Source: a bacterium
Lineage (GTDB): Bacteria > Patescibacteriota > Minisyncoccia > CAIUEV01
Direction of reading: 5' to 3'
Assembly (NCBI GenBank): GCA_021779915.1
Contig: JAJXZR010000002.1
Span: forward strand, 1-48,628
Length of the DNA stretch: 48,628 nt
Numbering within the stretch: position 1 is the first letter of the stretch; every line of letters begins with the position of its first letter. This document shows, in pieces, positions 23,701 through 31,382 of this stretch. Both the position numbers and the translations under genes were made by a program. A model generated the notes under the pieces. It was given only the letters and a program-made list of their open reading frames with translations. It did no database searches and was not told where the DNA came from.

Positions 23701-23832
23701 ATTAACCTAATAAATGACGAATTTCGAATGACTAATGACGAATCAAATCAGAAATCCGAATAACAAAATTTTTTAGTATTCGGATTTTGTCATTTATTCG
23801 ACATTCGATATTAGTCATTCGTTATTTTATTG
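23701..23832. repeat. Family-3 inverted repeat, left of porB
   Basis: An AT-rich imperfect palindrome: GACTAATGACGAATCAAATC, then GAAATCCGAATAACAAAA, then the mirrored TATTCGGATTTTGTCATTTA and GATATTAGTCATTCGTTAT. It is the reverse-oriented twin of 24838-24966. Near-continuous matching is visible when one is reverse-complemented. Confidence 0.75.
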
Positions 23833-23842
23833 GGAATTACAT

Positions 23843-24766
23843 CTATATTTCTGCCAATTTTAGCAATTTAGCCCATCGGAGGTCAATATCCCGCTGGATT
23901 TTCTCAATTACTGTCTTCCCTTCTTTGCTTTTAAACAAGTGTTTGAATCTTCCTTGAAGTTTAAGAAAATCTTCCACTGGAACATATTTTTGAGGAACAT
24001 AATTTATTTTATACTTTCCACTGTCGTATTCCCAAAGAGGCCAAAATCTTGTTTCGACGGCCATTTTAGCGATCTCAACGTATTTGCCTTCAGGAAATTT
24101 CCAAACAGTAATACAAGGAGAAAAAACTAAAAGTACTGCTGGACCGTTTGCTAAAAAGGCTTTTTTGGCTTTGATAAAAAGATCCATAGGGTTGGAAGCG
24201 CTTGCCTGGGCAGCGTAGGGGATGTCATGAGCAATGCAAATATCCAGCAGTTTTTTACGGGACTTCTCTTTACCTTGTTTTTTGCTTCCCGCCGGTTCCG
24301 TAGTGGTAGTAGCCCCCATAGGGGTTGCTCCCGATCTTTGCCCTCCTGTGTTCATATATCCCTCGTTGTCATAGCAAAGATAAACAAACTTGTGACCTCT
24401 TTCTAAGGCCCCGGAAAGGCTTTGCAATCCAATGTCGTAAGTGCCTCCATCGCCTCCAATTGCCAAAAAATTGAACTCCTGGTCTTGGTTTTTTGTCTTT
24501 AATAAATAATTATAAGCCGTTTCAATCCCGGAGATGGTTGCAGAAGCACTTTCAAAAGCGGTGTGAATATAATTTGTGTCCCAAGCGCTTTTTGGATAGA
24601 TGGTCGAAGTCACTTCAAGGCATCCCGTGGCATTACTCACAACCAATGGGTGCTCTGAGGCACTCATGACAGTCCTGACGATTGAAGGAAAAGCACAACC
24701 AGCACACGCACTATGTCCACTTTTTAATTGATTTCTCGAAGATTTTATTGTTTGCGCAAGAGACAT
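23843..24766 (-). CDS. porB: 2-oxoacid (pyruvate):ferredoxin oxidoreductase, beta subunit
   Basis: A 307-residue thiamine-diphosphate subunit. [4Fe-4S] ligands lie in HSACAGCAFP, ATGCLEV and, far downstream, SPCITVW. The TPP/Mg site is GGDGGTYDIGLQSLSGALER followed by CYDNEGYMNTGGQRSG. It converts a 2-oxoacid plus CoA into acyl-CoA and CO2 and reduces ferredoxin; pyruvate is the usual substrate in fermenters. The alpha/gamma subunits are not in the window, and the gene stands alone between two copies of an inverted repeat. The only close neighbour is a thioredoxin-fold protein upstream. The reduced ferredoxin could feed the hydrogenase at 31377. Confidence 0.93.
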   Translation of the reverse strand: MSLAQTIKSSRNQLKSGHSACAGCAFPSIVRTVMSASEHPLVVSNATGCLEVTSTIYPKSAWDTNYIHTAFESASATISGIETAYNYLLKTKNQDQEFNFLAIGGDGGTYDIGLQSLSGALERGHKFVYLCYDNEGYMNTGGQRSGATPMGATTTTEPAGSKKQGKEKSRKKLLDICIAHDIPYAAQASASNPMDLFIKAKKAFLANGPAVLLVFSPCITVWKFPEGKYVEIAKMAVETRFWPLWEYDSGKYKINYVPQKYVPVEDFLKLQGRFKHLFKSKEGKTVIEKIQRDIDLRWAKLLKLAEI

Positions 24767-24837
24767 TGAGGGGGGAGATTAAAACTAGAAGGTTGAATAT
24801 TGAGATATTAAATTTCTAATTTACCTAAGTTCTAATT

Positions 24838-24966
24838 TCTAATAAAATGACAAATGACTAATATCGAATAACAAATCAATGACAAAGTCCGAATATTAAA
24901 AAGTTTTTGTTATTTGGATTTCGGATTTGATTCGTCATTCGTCATTTGAAATTTGTCATTTTATTT
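24838..24966. repeat. Family-3 inverted repeat, right of porB
   Basis: Contains GTTATTTGGATTTCGGATTT, GATTCGTCATTCGTCATTTG and AATGACAAAGTCCGAATATT. It is the reverse complement of 23701-23832 with scattered differences. Confidence 0.75.
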
Positions 24967-25002
24967 AGATGAATTAAAATTTGTCTTCCGCTTTAACGAC
25001 TC

Positions 25003-25275
25003 TTACAACCCAATCTCCGTCTTTATCGTTTCTATACCTGGTGTTTCTCCCCTCCAGCTCTTTATTTCTGCCTCTTCCCCGTCATCTGGACATAAGACCA
25101 GGGTTGGAGTAGCTAAAATAGAATAAAATTGTGCTTCTGCTAGTCCTTCTGCCTGATCTACGTTGTAAAATTCCACTTTGATTTTGCCTTCTTTTTTCAA
25201 TTCTTCTCCCAAAGCCTTAGCCAAAGGGCATTTCGGGCAGTCGTTTTTTGTAAAAATTTTTAGTTTGTTTTCCAT
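25003..25275 (-). CDS. Thioredoxin/glutaredoxin-fold redox protein with CPKC site
   Basis: A 90-residue protein. The redox motif NDCPKCPLA sits after the first strand (KLKIFTKNDCPKC), and the cis-proline is in ILATPTLVL, as expected for a thioredoxin fold. It is short for thioredoxin and glutaredoxin-like in size. It lies upstream of porB on the same strand, with 236 nt of repeat DNA between, so co-transcription is uncertain. It may reduce a disulphide in an anaerobic enzyme. The partner is unknown. Confidence 0.75.
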   Translation of the reverse strand: MENKLKIFTKNDCPKCPLAKALGEELKKEGKIKVEFYNVDQAEGLAEAQFYSILATPTLVLCPDDGEEAEIKSWRGETPGIETIKTEIGL

Positions 25276-25578
25276 CCGAGTTCTTATTTATTAATTAAAG
25301 AAAGACACTGCCTTAAGATAACATTATATTTTTTAAACTCAAAACATACATAAATAATTCAAAAGAAAAGTTTACAATTAAAAGTTTTAATTAATCCGAT
25401 TGCTTTAATTGTCCTTTAAGATTTAGAAAGTTAAAGTTACATAAATTTTGAAGTTTTAATTTTTCTTTTGAATTTTTAACTTATGATTTTGAATTGTTAG
25501 ATTTGACAGTTATATTTAAAATTCAAAACATACAGAGATAACTTTCTTAAAACGTAAATAAATTATTATTGGTTTTCA
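25276..25578. other. AT-rich intergenic region with an imperfect palindrome
   Basis: There is no supported gene in about 300 nt. TTCAAAAGAAAAGTTTACAA near 25358 is mirrored loosely by AGTTTTAATTTTTCTTTTGAA near 25452, and the phrase ATTCAAAACATACA/CTCAAAACATACATA occurs at both ends. It may be another decayed palindromic element. Promoters for the flanking divergent genes must lie here, but I cannot pick them out. Confidence 0.4.
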
Positions 25579-26790
25579 ATGACTAATGAAAATGGCAAGC
25601 GAAAAAATAATCTGGAACTTTCAGGGTTAAAAGTAGCGTTAATCCACGATTACCTGGTTGAGTATGGTGGAGCCGAGCGGGTTCTGGAATGTTTTGCCTC
25701 GATTTTTCCCGATGCACCGGTTTACACTTTGCTTTATGATAAAAAATTAGCAAAAAAAATTCTTCCAGGAAGAATCATTAGAGCGTCATTCTTACAGAAT
25801 ATTCCCTTTGCCAGATCCTTTCATCGATTCTTCCCTCTTTTTATGCCTATGGCTGTGGAGAACTTAGATCTTTCTTATTATGATTTGGTATTATCAGATT
25901 CTGCAAGTTTTGCCAAAGGTGTTATTACTCCGGCAAAAGCCGTTCATATCTGCTATTGTCATACTCCTACAAGGTATGTATGGGATGACTGTCACAAATA
26001 TGTGAAAGAGTATTCTTTCCCTGGATTCCTGAGAAAAATAGTGCCAGCTGGTCTTAATTATGTTAGACTTTGGGATCGTTTAGCCGCAAATAGGGTAGAT
26101 TATTACATTGCCAATTCAAAATTAGTTTCCGAAAGGATAAAAAAATATTACCAACGAAATTCAATCGTTATCAATCCTCCAGTTTTTGTCAAAGAGCTAT
26201 TATCGCCCAGAGAACAAGCAAAAAAAAGAATGTCGGGTAAAAAAACTTCTTCCAATTTGGATCAAGGTTACTATTTGATGCTAGGCAGGCTGATGTCCTA
26301 TAAAAAATTCGATTTAGGCATTAAAGCTTTTAACCGGTTAAAACTTCCTTTAAAAATAATTGGAGGAGGTCCCGAGATTAATAAACTTAGAAAAATGGCA
26401 GGTCCGAATGTAGAAATAATTGGTTCCTTGCCACCAAGAGATCCTCGAGTGGCGGAATATCTGGCAAAATCTAAAGCTTTAATCTTTCCCCAAGAGGAAG
26501 ATTTCGGAATAGTGGCGCTGGAAGCCATGATTAGCGGAAAACCGGTAATTGCCTATAAAGCTGGAGGAGCACTTGAAACTGTCAAAGAAAACATAACCGG
26601 GCTCTTCTTTAAAAGGCAAACCGTTAAAAGTTTAACTAAAGCAATCGAAAAATTCGAAAAATTGTCAAAAGAAAATTGCTTTAACCCTTTTCAAATTCAT
26701 GAATTTGCGCTATCTTTTAGAAGAGAGGAATTTGAGAGGAAGATAAAGGAGTTTGTTTTAGAGAAGTTGAATAGAACAGATTTAAGGTAA
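25579..26790 (+). CDS. GT4 family glycosyltransferase
   Basis: A 403-residue GT-B fold enzyme. The N-terminal domain begins VALIHDYLVEYGGAERVLECFASIFPD, with the glycine-rich acceptor loop. The C-terminal domain has GYYLMLGRLMSYKKFDLGI, IIGGGPE and the nucleotide-sugar site FPQEEDFGIVALEAM with the EX7E pattern. It resembles WbaZ-like mannosyltransferases of polysaccharide pathways. It is cytoplasmic and monocistronic here. The sugar donor is not predictable. Confidence 0.88.
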   Translation: MTNENGKRKNNLELSGLKVALIHDYLVEYGGAERVLECFASIFPDAPVYTLLYDKKLAKKILPGRIIRASFLQNIPFARSFHRFFPLFMPMAVENLDLSYYDLVLSDSASFAKGVITPAKAVHICYCHTPTRYVWDDCHKYVKEYSFPGFLRKIVPAGLNYVRLWDRLAANRVDYYIANSKLVSERIKKYYQRNSIVINPPVFVKELLSPREQAKKRMSGKKTSSNLDQGYYLMLGRLMSYKKFDLGIKAFNRLKLPLKIIGGGPEINKLRKMAGPNVEIIGSLPPRDPRVAEYLAKSKALIFPQEEDFGIVALEAMISGKPVIAYKAGGALETVKENITGLFFKRQTVKSLTKAIEKFEKLSKENCFNPFQIHEFALSFRREEFERKIKEFVLEKLNRTDLR

Positions 26791-26870
26791 ATTGGCTAGT
26801 ATGGAAAAAATTTCCAATTTTCAAACAATTTTCAAGTTTGCAATTTCATAATTATATAAACAAAACCCCC

Positions 26871-26964
26871 CGTGTCATTCCTGCGAAAGCGGGAATCCAG
26901 GAAAGTAATACTATATTAGTTTAATATAATTCTCCTGGATCCTCGCTTTCGCAAGGATGACACG
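26871..26964. repeat. Family-1 repeat, complete short form
   Basis: CGTGTCATTCCTGCGAAAGC...GCTTTCGCAAGGATGACACG are mirrored ends of a 94-nt element with an AT-rich centre. Translated, the left end gives the CHSCESGN/VIPAKAGIQ-type peptides familiar from such repeats. Confidence 0.85.
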
Positions 26965-27078
26965 CTGGGAGGGTATTATTTAAAAAATTGAGAATTTAAA
27001 TCATTGAAAATTGTTTGAAAATTGTCTCCTTAGGCGACCCGCCTAGGGCGGGAAAATTAGAAATTGAAAATTTGTTAG

Positions 27079-27164
27079 GCCGTGGTGGCGGAATTGGTAG
27101 ACGCGCTAGGCTTAGGACCTAGTGTTATTCAAATAACTTGGGAGTTCGAGTCTCCCCCACGGCA
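27079..27164 (+). tRNA. tRNA-Leu (anticodon UAG)
   Basis: An 86-nt class II tRNA. The acceptor GCCGTGG pairs with CCACGGC, discriminator A. The D arm contains GGTAGACGCGC. The anticodon stem CTAGG/CCTAG has loop CTTAGGA (UAG). The variable arm is around TGTTATTCAAATAACTT, and the T arm GGGAG-TTCGAGT-CTCCC. CCA is not encoded. A partial duplicate of its 3' end follows 30 nt downstream. Confidence 0.95.
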
Positions 27165-27193
27165 CAAAAATCGTTAAGAATTGGCAAAGCCAA

Positions 27194-27259
27194 GGAGTTC
27201 GCCAGGTTATCCAACCTGGCGCCCCGTCGTATGACTGGGGCGAGTCTCCCCCACGGCAC
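27194..27259 (+). repeat. Duplicated tRNA-Leu 3' end interrupted by a 41-nt double hairpin
   Basis: GGAGTTCG (27194-27201) and AGTCTCCCCCACGGCAC (27243-27259) together reproduce the last 25 nt of the tRNA region, split after TTCG in the T loop. Between them are GCCAGGTT-ATCC-AACCTGGC and GCCCC-GTC-GTAT-GAC-T-GGGGC hairpins. An equivalent structure follows tRNA-Thr (35854-35920), with compensatory base changes in the stems. Confidence 0.85.
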
Positions 27260-27460
27260 CGAATTAGTTTAGAAAGTATAAAGTTAAGAAAGTTAGAAAG
27301 TTAACAAAGAGTAACTTTCTAAACCTTCAAAACTTTCTAAACTTTCCAAATTAATATCAAAATTGGACAAAAAATAAATTAATTTTAAAATAGGATTAAC
27401 TAATTCTTTGTTTGGCATTTTTAATATTAAAATAAAGTTTAAAAACGTTAAAAAATCAAA

Positions 27461-28399
27461 ATGGTAAAAGAAAATCAAAAAGAGGACTTAGAAGAAAAAC
27501 TTATCGAGGAGCTGGAAGGGGGTTATGAAGAAGAGAGTGGTGGAGGTAAGAAACTTCTTCTTATCGGGGGAGTTGTTGCGGTAGTTTTGGTTCTGGTGGC
27601 GATTATTCTTTCTCTTGTGGGAGGAGGAAAAAGTTCAGTAAATAGCAATGAGAACTCTTCTAATCAAAATGCTAACGTAACCGCACAAAGCACGGTCGAT
27701 AACCAGAAACCCTCAATTGTTTATCAGGACGATTTTAGTCGGGATCCTAATTCAGATACAGCCAAGAAGGCGGGTGAACCAAGCAATCCTTATCCTGATA
27801 AAACCAGTGGAGCGAGGGTTCCGGTTGATAAGCAGGGTAATTCTATCGAAGGAATGCCTATTCAAAAGAGCTTGATGATTGACGATCGGGAGAATCCTTT
27901 TCGCTCTATGAATACAATTGCGGGGGACATATATGATCTAATGGAAATTAATTTTTATAATTCGGAAAATAAAGCTTTGACACTCGGAGATTTTATTGGA
28001 AGAACCAGAATGGAAATGCCCCAGGACTTGCTTAACAAATTGGATGGAACATATCGCGTTCTGATGTATCGAGGCCAAGACGAGAAAGGGCCGGGATCGG
28101 CTTTAATTTTCTCTTCTTCGCTTGACAAATCCCAAATGGATGCCCTTATGACTCAATGGGAAAAAACAATGGTAAATAACCTTCGACCTTTTGTTTTAAT
28201 CGGTCTTAAAAAAGATTTCGTAGAAGCATCCGGCAAAAAGGATTTTGAGAGTAGTGGACTGTTTCCAGGAGGGAGATTCGTTGACTTTTCTAAAGATGGC
28301 ATCGTGTCTCTCAATTACGTTGTTTCTGGGAAGTATATTATTATCGCTAATAGTCGTTCTTCTTTTGAAAAAGCAATCTCTTTGGTTGAAAAAAAATAA
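27461..28399 (+). CDS. Single-pass membrane-anchored protein of unknown function
   Basis: A 312-residue protein. An acidic cytoplasmic N-terminus (KEDLEEKLIEELEGGYEEES) is followed by one membrane helix (LLLIGGVVAVVLVLVAIILSLV) and an extracytoplasmic domain of about 250 residues that begins with a Ser/Asn-rich linker. The folded part (FRSMNTIAGDIYDLMEINFY onward, TYRVLMYRGQDEKGPGSALIFSS) has alternating hydrophobics that suggest an alpha/beta domain. I know no family. It lies 25 nt upstream of a pilin-like membrane protein, so they may form an envelope complex. Confidence 0.7.
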   Translation: MVKENQKEDLEEKLIEELEGGYEEESGGGKKLLLIGGVVAVVLVLVAIILSLVGGGKSSVNSNENSSNQNANVTAQSTVDNQKPSIVYQDDFSRDPNSDTAKKAGEPSNPYPDKTSGARVPVDKQGNSIEGMPIQKSLMIDDRENPFRSMNTIAGDIYDLMEINFYNSENKALTLGDFIGRTRMEMPQDLLNKLDGTYRVLMYRGQDEKGPGSALIFSSSLDKSQMDALMTQWEKTMVNNLRPFVLIGLKKDFVEASGKKDFESSGLFPGGRFVDFSKDGIVSLNYVVSGKYIIIANSRSSFEKAISLVEKK

Positions 28400-28424
28400 A
28401 GAATAATTTAATTTGACTTTCGTT

Positions 28425-29447
28425 ATGTTTTATCTCGTTGCAAAAGCGGCAGAGGAAACTGATAGAATTGTGACTTGCAGTGGCTTGGATTGCAACATCT
28501 GCGGTCTTTTCAAAGTAGTTGCTAATCTTTTTAACTGGCTTTTGTATGTTTCTGCAGCGGTGGCGATATTTTTTGTAGTGGTTGGAGGACTGATTTATAT
28601 TGGGGCTCGGGGAAGGGATAATTGGATGTCTCAAGCCAAAAGAACAGTCTTTTGGGCTATTTCTGGTTTTGCCTTTATTCTTGTTGCCCATCTGGCAATA
28701 AGGGTTAGTTTTATTGTCATGGGCGCTACCAACAAGGGGGTTTTTGGAGATTTTAATTGTAATGCGGATGGGGGAAGCGCTCTTCTTCCCACAATCAAAA
28801 GTGAAAAAACAAACAGCTTGGCTCAAGAAGTGAAGAATAATGGGTCGGGAGGGGCAATTCTAGCTGAAGGAACAACTGCCAGCGATCTTACAAATTTGCA
28901 AGATAATATTTCCGATGAGGATCTCTTAATTTACGCTTTAGAGAGAGACAATGCGAGAAAACCAATTATTGCTCTTTCTAAATCCAGCCATTGGTTTGAT
29001 TGGGACTTGATTAAAAATGCGACGGCAAAATCAACCGGGCTCTTAATGATTAAAGAAGCTAAAGCAGCGTCTAACGATAATATCAGTTCCTCCACTCCTT
29101 TGCTGGGGCAAACTTCCGAAGAAGAGTATAAAAAAATTGCCGCTCAAATTGTGGAATCTTTGGTTAAAAACAACCAAAAAGTGGTTACTATAGTTACAAA
29201 AATTTCGGAGAGTAATTTAATAACCGGTATATCAGTGGGGGATCTATATAATTCCATTACAAATTTTGAAGATTGTTCGGGATCTGGTGGAACTTGGTAT
29301 CGTTTTTCCGACTCCTGCGCATACTCTAAAGGAGCCTGTGGAAGTTCAGGGGCTTCTTGCAGTGCATCTTCATCTTCACCTATGGACGGTTGTAGTTGTC
29401 CCAGCGGAATGTGTAGAAGCGGAAGTGAATGTGTGAAACAACAATAG
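28425..29447 (+). CDS. T4SS pilin-like (VirB2/TrbC-type) membrane protein with Cys-rich tail
   Basis: A 340-residue protein. The N-terminal ~100 residues have the two-helix VirB2/TrbC-like layout: VVANLFNWLLYVSAAVAIFFVVVGGLIYIGARG, then a short basic loop (NWMSQAKRTVFWAISG) and a second helix. This matches the smaller pilins at 36623-38455. The long extracytoplasmic part is unusual and ends in a Cys-rich module (CAYSKGACGSSGASCSASSS...CSCPSGMCRSGSEC) with about ten cysteines. ATG 28425 is given; TTG 28413 is possible. It probably pairs with the preceding gene. Confidence 0.7.
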   Translation: MFYLVAKAAEETDRIVTCSGLDCNICGLFKVVANLFNWLLYVSAAVAIFFVVVGGLIYIGARGRDNWMSQAKRTVFWAISGFAFILVAHLAIRVSFIVMGATNKGVFGDFNCNADGGSALLPTIKSEKTNSLAQEVKNNGSGGAILAEGTTASDLTNLQDNISDEDLLIYALERDNARKPIIALSKSSHWFDWDLIKNATAKSTGLLMIKEAKAASNDNISSSTPLLGQTSEEEYKKIAAQIVESLVKNNQKVVTIVTKISESNLITGISVGDLYNSITNFEDCSGSGGTWYRFSDSCAYSKGACGSSGASCSASSSSPMDGCSCPSGMCRSGSECVKQQ

Positions 29448-29478
29448 GATATTAGCAAAAGTCAAAAGTTGAAAGTGG

Positions 29479-29508
29479 AAAGAGTCGGTTTTATACCGAC
29501 TCTTTTGA
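29479..29508 (+). terminator. Intrinsic terminator
   Basis: AAAGAGTCGGT-TTTAT-ACCGACTCTTTT, an 11-bp stem with a T-run, 31 nt after the pilin-like gene. Confidence 0.88.
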
Positions 29509-29561
29509 TAGAGAAAAATAATCAAGAAACACGCTACAAAAAATACAAAAAGAAACCGTCT

Positions 29562-29703
29562 GTGTCATCCCGGGCTTGACCCGGGATCTAGGTTAGACTA
29601 ACAGAATGTTTTTTTATTGGTAATTGTTTAAAAGCTAGACAAAAGAACGTTTTGAGAAACTAAAAATGTCCTCCCGGATTCCAGGTCAAGCCCGGGATGA
29701 CAC
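29562..29703. repeat. Family-1 repeat, complete
   Basis: GTGTCATCCCGGGCTTGACC at the left is mirrored by GGTCAAGCCCGGGATGACAC at the right. The interior carries TTAGACTAACAGAATGTT, which is also seen at 66 and, reversed, at 45036. Confidence 0.85.
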
Positions 29704-29736
29704 TCCACAACACCAACGTCCTAGTTTATTTTACTT

Positions 29737-30564
29737 TTAATTGGCATACGGATCTGCTCCTCTAGTATCAATGGTACTTTGGGCTCCAAAGCTTCTCATT
29801 ATGTTGTCTGAACCAAACAAATTGGAGGTGGTGTAAAATTTGTAAGAGCCTTCTTCTTGAGGAAAAGTGTGGGTCCAAAATAATCGAAAATCCCTTTTTT
29901 CATTAACAAGGATGCTGTTAATAGTGGTTTTATTTACAGCGATAATTTTGCCGGAAGGACTTTTCACGATAGCGTAGATCTCAATTTCCTTTAAATCGAA
30001 AGGGCTTTTATTGATTGTTGTTCCTGTAATATCGAAAAATTCGTTAGTTTCGCTTGGAGCATGTGTTGCAGAATCGGTTATTTCCAGTATCGGCTTTTCG
30101 AATTGTTTGAAAAATTGCCAATTGGGGGGATCAGCGATTTGCATAGTGGGATCTACTCCCTTCTGACAAGGTAAATTAATTTCTGCAACATAACGTTCCC
30201 TTTCTCCTGGGTAAATATAAAAATCACCCTTTTTTTGTAAGCTTCCCCAAGTCATAGTGTAAGTTGCGTGTTGCCCACCTAGGGAATTGTTGGGGTTTTC
30301 TATTGTGGCGACTAAATCACATTTCACTCCGTCACCCTCGACTACCTGAAAATCTTTGACAGTTAAGGGAATGGCGGTTGGTTTGGGGGTGGGGCAGGAT
30401 TTATTACAAACGCTTCCGCAGTCAACACCCTCTTCATTTTGATTCTGAATATTGTCAAAACAAGTGGGCTTTACTCGAAGTAACCACTTGACAGCAAAAA
30501 CAATCCCAACAACTGTGGCGGTCACAAAAACCAGAATAATTATTTGTTTGACACTTCTTTTCAT
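29737..30564 (-). CDS. Membrane-anchored extracytoplasmic protein with a Cys-rich motif
   Basis: A 275-residue protein. An N-terminal membrane anchor (IIILVFVTATVVGIVFAVKWLL) is followed by CFDNIQNQNEEGVDCGSVCNKSC, a short Cys motif (CxDxxxNxxExxVDCGxxCxxC) common in surface proteins, and then a mostly beta region (about 65-275) compatible with two Ig-like or immunoglobulin-type sandwiches. It is probably a surface or cell-wall protein. Translation may be coupled to the 39-residue gene just upstream, whose stop is 1 nt before this ATG. Confidence 0.7.
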   Translation of the reverse strand: MKRSVKQIIILVFVTATVVGIVFAVKWLLRVKPTCFDNIQNQNEEGVDCGSVCNKSCPTPKPTAIPLTVKDFQVVEGDGVKCDLVATIENPNNSLGGQHATYTMTWGSLQKKGDFYIYPGERERYVAEINLPCQKGVDPTMQIADPPNWQFFKQFEKPILEITDSATHAPSETNEFFDITGTTINKSPFDLKEIEIYAIVKSPSGKIIAVNKTTINSILVNEKRDFRLFWTHTFPQEEGSYKFYTTSNLFGSDNIMRSFGAQSTIDTRGADPYAN

Positions 30565-30565
30565 C

Positions 30566-30685
30566 TTATTTTTTTCTTAATTTTTTGATTATTATTTTAA
30601 AGGCAACAAACGGAAGCCACAAAAAATAAGTGGACTTTAAAACTTTTTCGGAAAAAATTTCTATCCAAGCTTTTTTTTCTGCCAT
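30566..30685 (-). CDS. 39-residue single-pass membrane peptide
   Basis: This is too short for the ORF track. ATG at 30685, with 39 codons ending in TAA one base before the next gene's ATG. The sequence starts MAEKKAWIEIFSEKV and ends in one hydrophobic stretch (STYFLWLPFVAFKIIIKKL) plus a basic tail. Position, single-base spacing and membrane character support a real small gene that couples translation of 29737-30564. No family recognised. Confidence 0.55.
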   Translation of the reverse strand: MAEKKAWIEIFSEKVLKSTYFLWLPFVAFKIIIKKLRKK

Positions 30686-30704
30686 TTCAATTGAAAATTA
30701 AAAA

Positions 30705-31259
30705 CTAAAAACGAAGAAATCTAGCCATTTTGTCACTGAAACCTTCTTCTTGCTCTTCTTCGTGTAAAAATTGGAGTAAAGACCGCCTTACTAAAATCGG
30801 ATCAGTTTCACCCAATGGAATTTGGATTAACGGAAGGTAAGGCTTTTTGTGTTTTAAACTTATAACTTTAAATTCGGGTGGCTCATAGAATATCCAAAAC
30901 GATTCTATCTCCTTAAAATAATAAATAGCAGTATCTGCGGAAATACTATGGTTGGTTATTTGACATCTGATTTTACGAGGTTTTTTTAATGAGAAAATAT
31001 AGATAGTGAGTCCCAGAAGGAGAAAGGTTAGGGCAGTGGTAATTTGCTTGGTAATAGTAAAATAGCCGACAACAAGAAAAAAGATGGCTCCTCCTATTAA
31101 AAACCAGGTTCGAGATTTTTCATAATAAGAAAATTCCTCAGCGTTCCAATCCAGAAGAAGGCTCTTAACACTTTGATTGTTAAACGCGGTTGTTTCCGGC
31201 GTTACAACCGGAGGTAAATCAGATTGGATTGTCTTTTTCTTGAGATTTAAAATGTCCAC
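30705..31259 (-). CDS. Two-pass membrane protein with bacterial PH-like domain
   Basis: A 184-residue protein. The cytoplasmic N-terminus is about 45 residues, followed by two membrane helices (TWFLIGGAIFFLVVGYFTI and ALTFLLLGLTIYIFSL) and a C-terminal domain (RCQITNHSISADTAIYYFKEIESFWIFYEPP onward) with the strand pattern of bPH domains that often follow two helices in CPR genomes. The start is GTG 31259; no in-frame ATG fits. It is upstream of the small membrane peptide and co-oriented. Function is unknown, presumably at the membrane. Confidence 0.65.
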   Translation of the reverse strand: MDILNLKKKTIQSDLPPVVTPETTAFNNQSVKSLLLDWNAEEFSYYEKSRTWFLIGGAIFFLVVGYFTITKQITTALTFLLLGLTIYIFSLKKPRKIRCQITNHSISADTAIYYFKEIESFWIFYEPPEFKVISLKHKKPYLPLIQIPLGETDPILVRRSLLQFLHEEEQEEGFSDKMARFLRF

Positions 31260-31260
31260 G

Positions 31261-31382
31261 ATAATAAATGTAAAATGTAAAAATCAAAATAGAAAATTTA
31301 GGAGTGAGCCTCGCTCACATTTAACTGCTTGTCGCTTATAGCGACACCAAAATTTTGCATTTTGCATTTTAAATTTTTAATT
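31261..31382. repeat. Family-2 element (double hairpin) abutting the hydrogenase stop
   Basis: Terminal inverted repeats (AAATGTAAAATGTAAAAATC and TTTTGCATTTTAAATTTTTAA) enclose GTGAGC-CTC-GCTCAC and TGTCGCT-TA-TAGCGACA hairpins. The inner layout is the same as at 41321. The right end forms the TAA stop of the hydrogenase gene. Confidence 0.8.

Noticed and set aside
23701-24966. Composite transposon around porB
   Set aside because: The flanking repeats are short, AT-rich palindromes without a transposase gene, so they are reported only as inverted repeats.
27264-27355. CRISPR-like array of CTTTCTAA/TTAGAAAG motifs downstream of tRNA-Leu
   Set aside because: The units are short, irregular and mirrored with no unique spacers; it is low-complexity palindromic DNA, also seen before tRNA-Ser near 151-180.
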